In this document: piece by piece, positions 5,872-8,896 of the stretch
Layout: each line of letters starts with the position of its first letter
Numbering within the stretch: position 1 is the first letter of the stretch
From: Betaproteobacteria bacterium
Lineage (GTDB): Bacteria; Pseudomonadota; Gammaproteobacteria; Burkholderiales; SG8-41
Assembly (NCBI GenBank): GCA_028292065.1
Contig: JAQGNC010000298.1
Coordinates: 1-8,896, forward strand
Length of the DNA: 8,896 bases
Direction: 5' to 3'
Position numbers and translations under genes: made by a program
Notes under the pieces: generated by a model
Database searches by the model: none
Told to the model about the DNA's origin: nothing
Seen by the model: the letters and a program-made list of their open reading frames with translations, nothing else

Positions 5872-7299
5872 ATGTTCGGACATGATGTACGCGAAGACCT
5901 CGCGCGTGTGTGCCGCATTCTTGCGCATCACGAAATGATCGACTTGTGGGGACACCTGAGCCTGCGCGTCCCGAGAAGCAACGTGCTGGTGGTCACGCCG
6001 CGCTTCGGCCGCGAGTGCCTGCCGCGGCGGGTCCGTGCCGACGATATCCTCGTCACCGACCTCTCGGGGCGAGTGATAGAAGGCTCTGCCGCGCTGCCGC
6101 CGCAGTTCGCAGTGGACGTAGAGGTCTACAGGCAAAAACCCGATGCGGGCGCAGTGATGTTCGCGAGCCCGATGACCGCGATGGCCGCGGCGATCGCGCA
6201 GCGCAGGCTCGCGCCGCTCACGCACATGGAATCATCGGTGTCGTATGCGCTCGGCGAGTGCGTGTCGAATGCGCTCGCGAACAGCGACGCCGAAGCGCGC
6301 GCACTCGCGCGCACCATTTCGGTGTCGAGCGCGGTGAATCAGCGCGGTATTGGTGCATGGACCGCCGGCAAGGATCCACTCGATTGCCTGACGACGATGT
6401 ATCACCTCGAGTACCTCGCGCAGGCGAATCTGGTATCCGCGCCGTGGCAGCAAAGCATCGAAGGCATCGCGCAAGCCGACTCGGACAAGCTGTGGAGCCA
6501 GTTCTCGGGCCATCATCATTACGCCGAGTTCTTTACCTCGCTCGACCCGGGTGTCAGCGCGCATCCGTACGACGTCTTCGCGTCCGAGCATGCAGCCGAC
6601 GGTGCGGCGATGAGCGCTTTGAAAGCGGCGATCGCTTTCAGCTGCCGTGCGTTGTGGGAGCGCGACACCCTCGTCGCTTTCCTCGAGCACATCAGCCATC
6701 GCCTGCCGCGCGACGACCGCTTCCTCATGACCGCGTCGAAGAACTTCGGCCAGATGCTGCCGCAGGACATCTGCCTGCTCGATTACGACGCGAACTGGAT
6801 CGCCGGTCCGAAGCCGCCGAACTTCAAGTGGTTTCACGCACAACTGCTCGCCGAAAGACGCGATGCGGCTGCGGTCGTCCATACTCACGATCTGCTTGGC
6901 CGGGTTTATGCTTTAGGCGAGCGCGAGCTGACGCCGTGCTATCGCACCGGCCTCGAGATCGCGACACGACCCCTGCCGAAATATCCCCGCTGTGACCTGA
7001 TCGTCGATCCCGACGTGCGGCGCAAGACGCTCGACGCGCTCGGCACCGGTCCGATCGTGCACGAGATTGGGCACGGCACCGATTTCGTCGCGACGACACT
7101 CGAGCAGGCAACGGTCGATGCGATCCAGCGCGAAGCGTTTCTGCGCATGCACAATCTCGCGGAGCGCTTCGGCGATCCGCAACCTCTCGCCGCAGGGTTA
7201 CGCGCCGCAGTGAAAGACGCGGAATTCGACGCGGCGGACTGGTGGTCTTTCTATACCTGCGAAGTGGGTGCGCCGCGGCGTAGCGCGGGCGGACTTTAG
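5872..7299 (+). CDS. Tandem class II aldolase-like protein with incomplete metal sites
   Basis: This 475-residue protein contains two class II aldolase/adducin-type domains, about 5-190 and 250-430. Domain 1 has the fold marks (WGHLSLRVP at 26-34, VTDLSGRVIEG at 61-71), but every usual zinc ligand is altered. The Glu position is Q78 (LPPQF), the His-x-His position is FAS at 97-99, and the Arg-Gly-His-Gly motif is RGIG with I160. Domain 2 (HISHRLPRDDRFLMT, then DICLLDYD) keeps H337 and H339 in VVHTH and H401 in EIGHG, yet the preceding segment KPPNFKWFH (314-322) has no Glu where one is expected. Known single-domain members are about 210-260 residues and do retro-aldol cleavage, epimerisation or decarboxylation. 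Here domain 2 may be catalytic in a changed way and domain 1 structural. The ATG at 5872 has GGTGAG a few bases upstream; the frame stays open further upstream but runs antisense to tctC. It is first in the cluster with the GatC-like and amidase genes. Confidence 0.8.
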   Translation: MFGHDVREDLARVCRILAHHEMIDLWGHLSLRVPRSNVLVVTPRFGRECLPRRVRADDILVTDLSGRVIEGSAALPPQFAVDVEVYRQKPDAGAVMFASPMTAMAAAIAQRRLAPLTHMESSVSYALGECVSNALANSDAEARALARTISVSSAVNQRGIGAWTAGKDPLDCLTTMYHLEYLAQANLVSAPWQQSIEGIAQADSDKLWSQFSGHHHYAEFFTSLDPGVSAHPYDVFASEHAADGAAMSALKAAIAFSCRALWERDTLVAFLEHISHRLPRDDRFLMTASKNFGQMLPQDICLLDYDANWIAGPKPPNFKWFHAQLLAERRDAAAVVHTHDLLGRVYALGERELTPCYRTGLEIATRPLPKYPRCDLIVDPDVRRKTLDALGTGPIVHEIGHGTDFVATTLEQATVDAIQREAFLRMHNLAERFGDPQPLAAGLRAAVKDAEFDAADWWSFYTCEVGAPRRSAGGL

Positions 7300-7316
7300 C
7301 AACAGCAACAGCAACA
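7299..7316 (+). repeat. Three copies of GCAACA in the intergenic spacer
   Basis: GCAACA occurs three times without a break (7299-7304, 7305-7310, 7311-7316), starting at the last base of the preceding stop codon and ending just before the AGGAG (7317-7321) of the next gene. It makes an unstructured leader, and its copy number could change by replication slippage without touching a coding frame. Confidence 0.85.
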
Positions 7317-7326
7317 AGGAGCAGTG

Positions 7327-7518
7327 ATGGATGCGAAACAGTACCTGCACGAGATGCAGGCGATCGAGGTCGACGATGCCTCGGCGAAACAATACGAAGC
7401 GATGGTGAGCGCGATCAACGCGCAGGTGATCGCTGCGGCGACAAGCCGACTGCGCTTCGACGACGAGCCCGCGCATTACCTGCGCCTGCTGGCGACCGAG
7501 CGGAGGAACGATGGCTGA
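7327..7518 (+). CDS. Small GatC/AtzG-like amidase partner protein
   Basis: This 63-residue protein sits directly in front of, and overlaps, an amidase gene. That is the arrangement of AtzG-like proteins (GatC-related, DUF4089 type), which pack against an amidase-signature enzyme as in the AtzE-AtzG complex. The sequence is helical in character, and LRFDDEPAHYLRLL (42-55) resembles the conserved acidic Glu-Pro-Ala segment near the C terminus of those proteins. Similarity is limited, so the call rests on motif plus position; it might be an unrelated small protein. The ATG at 7327 was chosen over the GTG at 7324 because AGGAG (7317-7321) lies 5 nt upstream of it. The stop falls at 7516-7518, an 8-bp overlap with the amidase ATG at 7511, which suggests coupled translation and matched amounts. 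Confidence 0.65.
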   Translation: MDAKQYLHEMQAIEVDDASAKQYEAMVSAINAQVIAAATSRLRFDDEPAHYLRLLATERRNDG

Positions 7519-8896
7519 TTTCACTCGACTGTCGATGACCGAAGCCGCCGACGCCATCGCGTCCGGCGAAGTGCGTTCGGTCGATCTCGCGAAGTCCTGC
7601 CTCGAACGCCTGCGCAGCGTGGGCCCGGCGCTCAACTGCGTTGCCACGATCGAGGACGACGGCGTGCTCGAGGAGGCAGAGCGCTGCGACCGCGAGCGCG
7701 CGGCCGGCAAGCTGCGCGGCCCGCTGCACGGCGTGCCCCTCGCGCACAAGGACCTCTTTCATCGTGAAGGCAAGCTCGTGCAGTTCGGTTCGCTGATCTG
7801 CCGCGGCCAGGTCACGACGTCCACCGCGACGGTCCTGAACCGGCTCGAGTCCGCCGGCGCGCTCAACCTCGGCTCGCTGCACATGGCCGAGTTCGCTTTC
7901 AGCCCGACCGGCTACAACAAGCACTACGACCACTGCCGCAATCCGTGGGACCTGACGCGCGTGCCGGGAGGCTCGTCGAGCGGATCGGGCGCGGCGGTCG
8001 CCGCGCGCCTCATCTACGGCTCGCTCGGCACCGACACCGGCGGCTCGATCCGCCATCCGTCGGCGATGTGCGGCGTGACCGGCCTCAAGCCGACGCTCAC
8101 TCGCGTGAGCCGCGCGGGCGTGATGCCCCTGTCTCACTCGCTCGACTGCGTCGGTCCGATCGCGCCGAGCGCGCGTGACTGTGCACGGCTGCTGCGCGTC
8201 ATCGCGGGCCCCGACGACGCGGACGCGAGCTGCGCCTCATACGACGTGCCGGATTACGAAGCGGCGCTGACCGGGGACGCGCGCGGGCTCAGGATCGCCG
8301 TGCCCGAGAACTATTACTACGAGCACGTCACCGCAGAGGTGCGCGCCCTGCTCGACGAAAGTCTGGCGGCGTATCGCTCGCTCGGCGCGACGATCGTCAA
8401 GGTGCAGGTGCCCGACATGAATCTCCCGAACAACCTCGGCCAGATGATCATGGGCATCGAAGCCGCGGCGATACACGAGCCGTGGCTGAGAACGCGTCGC
8501 GGAGACTACAGCGACCTCGTTCGCAGCCGCATCGAGCCGGGGCTGCTGTATCCGGCGACGCGTTACAGCCAGGCGCTGGCGATGCGGGCGAAAGTCGTCG
8601 CCGAATTCCTGTCCGCGACGCTGGCGAACGCCGACGTCCTGCACATCCCGGCGATATCCATACCAGTGCCGACGATCGAAGAGACCACCACCGGCGAGAA
8701 CGCGGGGAAAGTGCTCGGCGCGCTGACCCACTGCACGCGCGGCATCAACTATCTCGGGTTACCGGCGATCAGCGTGCCGGCGGGATTCACCGGCAACGGC
8801 ATGCCTTCGGCGTTCCAGCTCGTCGGGCGCCCGTTCAGCGAAGCATTACTGCTGAGAGCGGCTGACGCTTACCAGCGCGTCACCGACTGGCACCGG
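7511..8896 (+). CDS. Amidase-signature family hydrolase (3' end cut by window)
   Basis: The frame opens at ATG 7511, with GGAGG at 7502-7506, and runs through 462 codons to the edge without a stop. Amidase-signature enzymes hydrolyse carboxamide bonds in the cytoplasm with a Ser-cisSer-Lys triad. All three residues are visible: K80 in VPLAHKDLF, cis-Ser S155 in PGGSSSGSG (152-160), and nucleophile S179 in GTDTGGSIRHPS (173-184). The 24-residue spacing of the two serines is the family norm. GYNKHYDHCRNPWD (134-147) and SLDCVGPIAPSARD are also standard for GatA/AtzE-like members. The last visible residues (AYQRVTDWHR) are where such proteins normally end, so only a few residues are missing. It is probably not the tRNA amidotransferase subunit GatA, since no gatB is visible nearby and the partner is shorter than typical GatC. 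A catabolic amidase near AtzE is the better reading; the substrate is unknown. Confidence 0.9.
   Translation, partial: MADFTRLSMTEAADAIASGEVRSVDLAKSCLERLRSVGPALNCVATIEDDGVLEEAERCDRERAAGKLRGPLHGVPLAHKDLFHREGKLVQFGSLICRGQVTTSTATVLNRLESAGALNLGSLHMAEFAFSPTGYNKHYDHCRNPWDLTRVPGGSSSGSGAAVAARLIYGSLGTDTGGSIRHPSAMCGVTGLKPTLTRVSRAGVMPLSHSLDCVGPIAPSARDCARLLRVIAGPDDADASCASYDVPDYEAALTGDARGLRIAVPENYYYEHVTAEVRALLDESLAAYRSLGATIVKVQVPDMNLPNNLGQMIMGIEAAAIHEPWLRTRRGDYSDLVRSRIEPGLLYPATRYSQALAMRAKVVAEFLSATLANADVLHIPAISIPVPTIEETTTGENAGKVLGALTHCTRGINYLGLPAISVPAGFTGNGMPSAFQLVGRPFSEALLLRAADAYQRVTDWHR

Noticed and set aside
7511..8896. GatA subunit of the tRNA-dependent amidotransferase
   Set aside because: No gatB is visible in the window and the neighbours are a carboxylate transporter and an aldolase-like gene, which points to catabolism. 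The right edge hides what follows, so this is a judgement rather than proof.

Overview
The window is high-GC DNA with dense protein coding on both strands. It most resembles the chromosome of a betaproteobacterium, probably of the order Burkholderiales. The grounds are a tripartite tricarboxylate transporter (TTT) set with a Bug-type binding protein, a LigI-like amidohydrolase, a methyltransferase of the 'PYVPTPQAVVDAM' type, and palindromic intergenic repeats of the CTTCGACAGGC / CGTTCG...CGAACGG kind. This placement is inference; there is no rRNA or tRNA to anchor it.

Layout. Positions 1-282 hold no gene. They carry a three-unit 50-bp tandem array of palindromic repeats, a second palindromic repeat and a terminator-like hairpin. 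Then come two minus-strand genes for exported proteins: a small unknown protein with one EF-hand-like calcium loop (283-687) and a class I SAM methyltransferase with a signal peptide (774-1625). A short promoter region separates the methyltransferase from a divergent plus-strand LigI-like amidohydrolase (1750-2655). A REP-like repeat region (about 2699-2793) separates this amidohydrolase from the convergent tctCBA operon. That operon is transcribed on the minus strand from about 5798 to 2837 and encodes binding protein, small membrane subunit and large membrane subunit.

Divergent from tctC, starting only 46-73 bp away, is a plus-strand cluster. It encodes a 475-residue protein with two fused class II aldolase-like domains (5872-7299), a 63-residue GatC/AtzG-like protein (7327-7518) and an amidase-signature hydrolase (7511 to the window edge, lacking only its last few residues). 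The last two genes overlap by 8 bp.

How the genes may work together. TctCBA would import a carboxylate, and the divergent amidase with its GatC-like partner would hydrolyse an amide bond in the imported compound or a derivative. The aldolase-like protein would act in the same pathway. The aldolase-like protein is the oddest item: its first domain has lost every recognisable metal ligand, and its second keeps the three histidines but not the usual glutamate. The substrate cannot be read from the sequence. No transcriptional regulator gene lies in the window.
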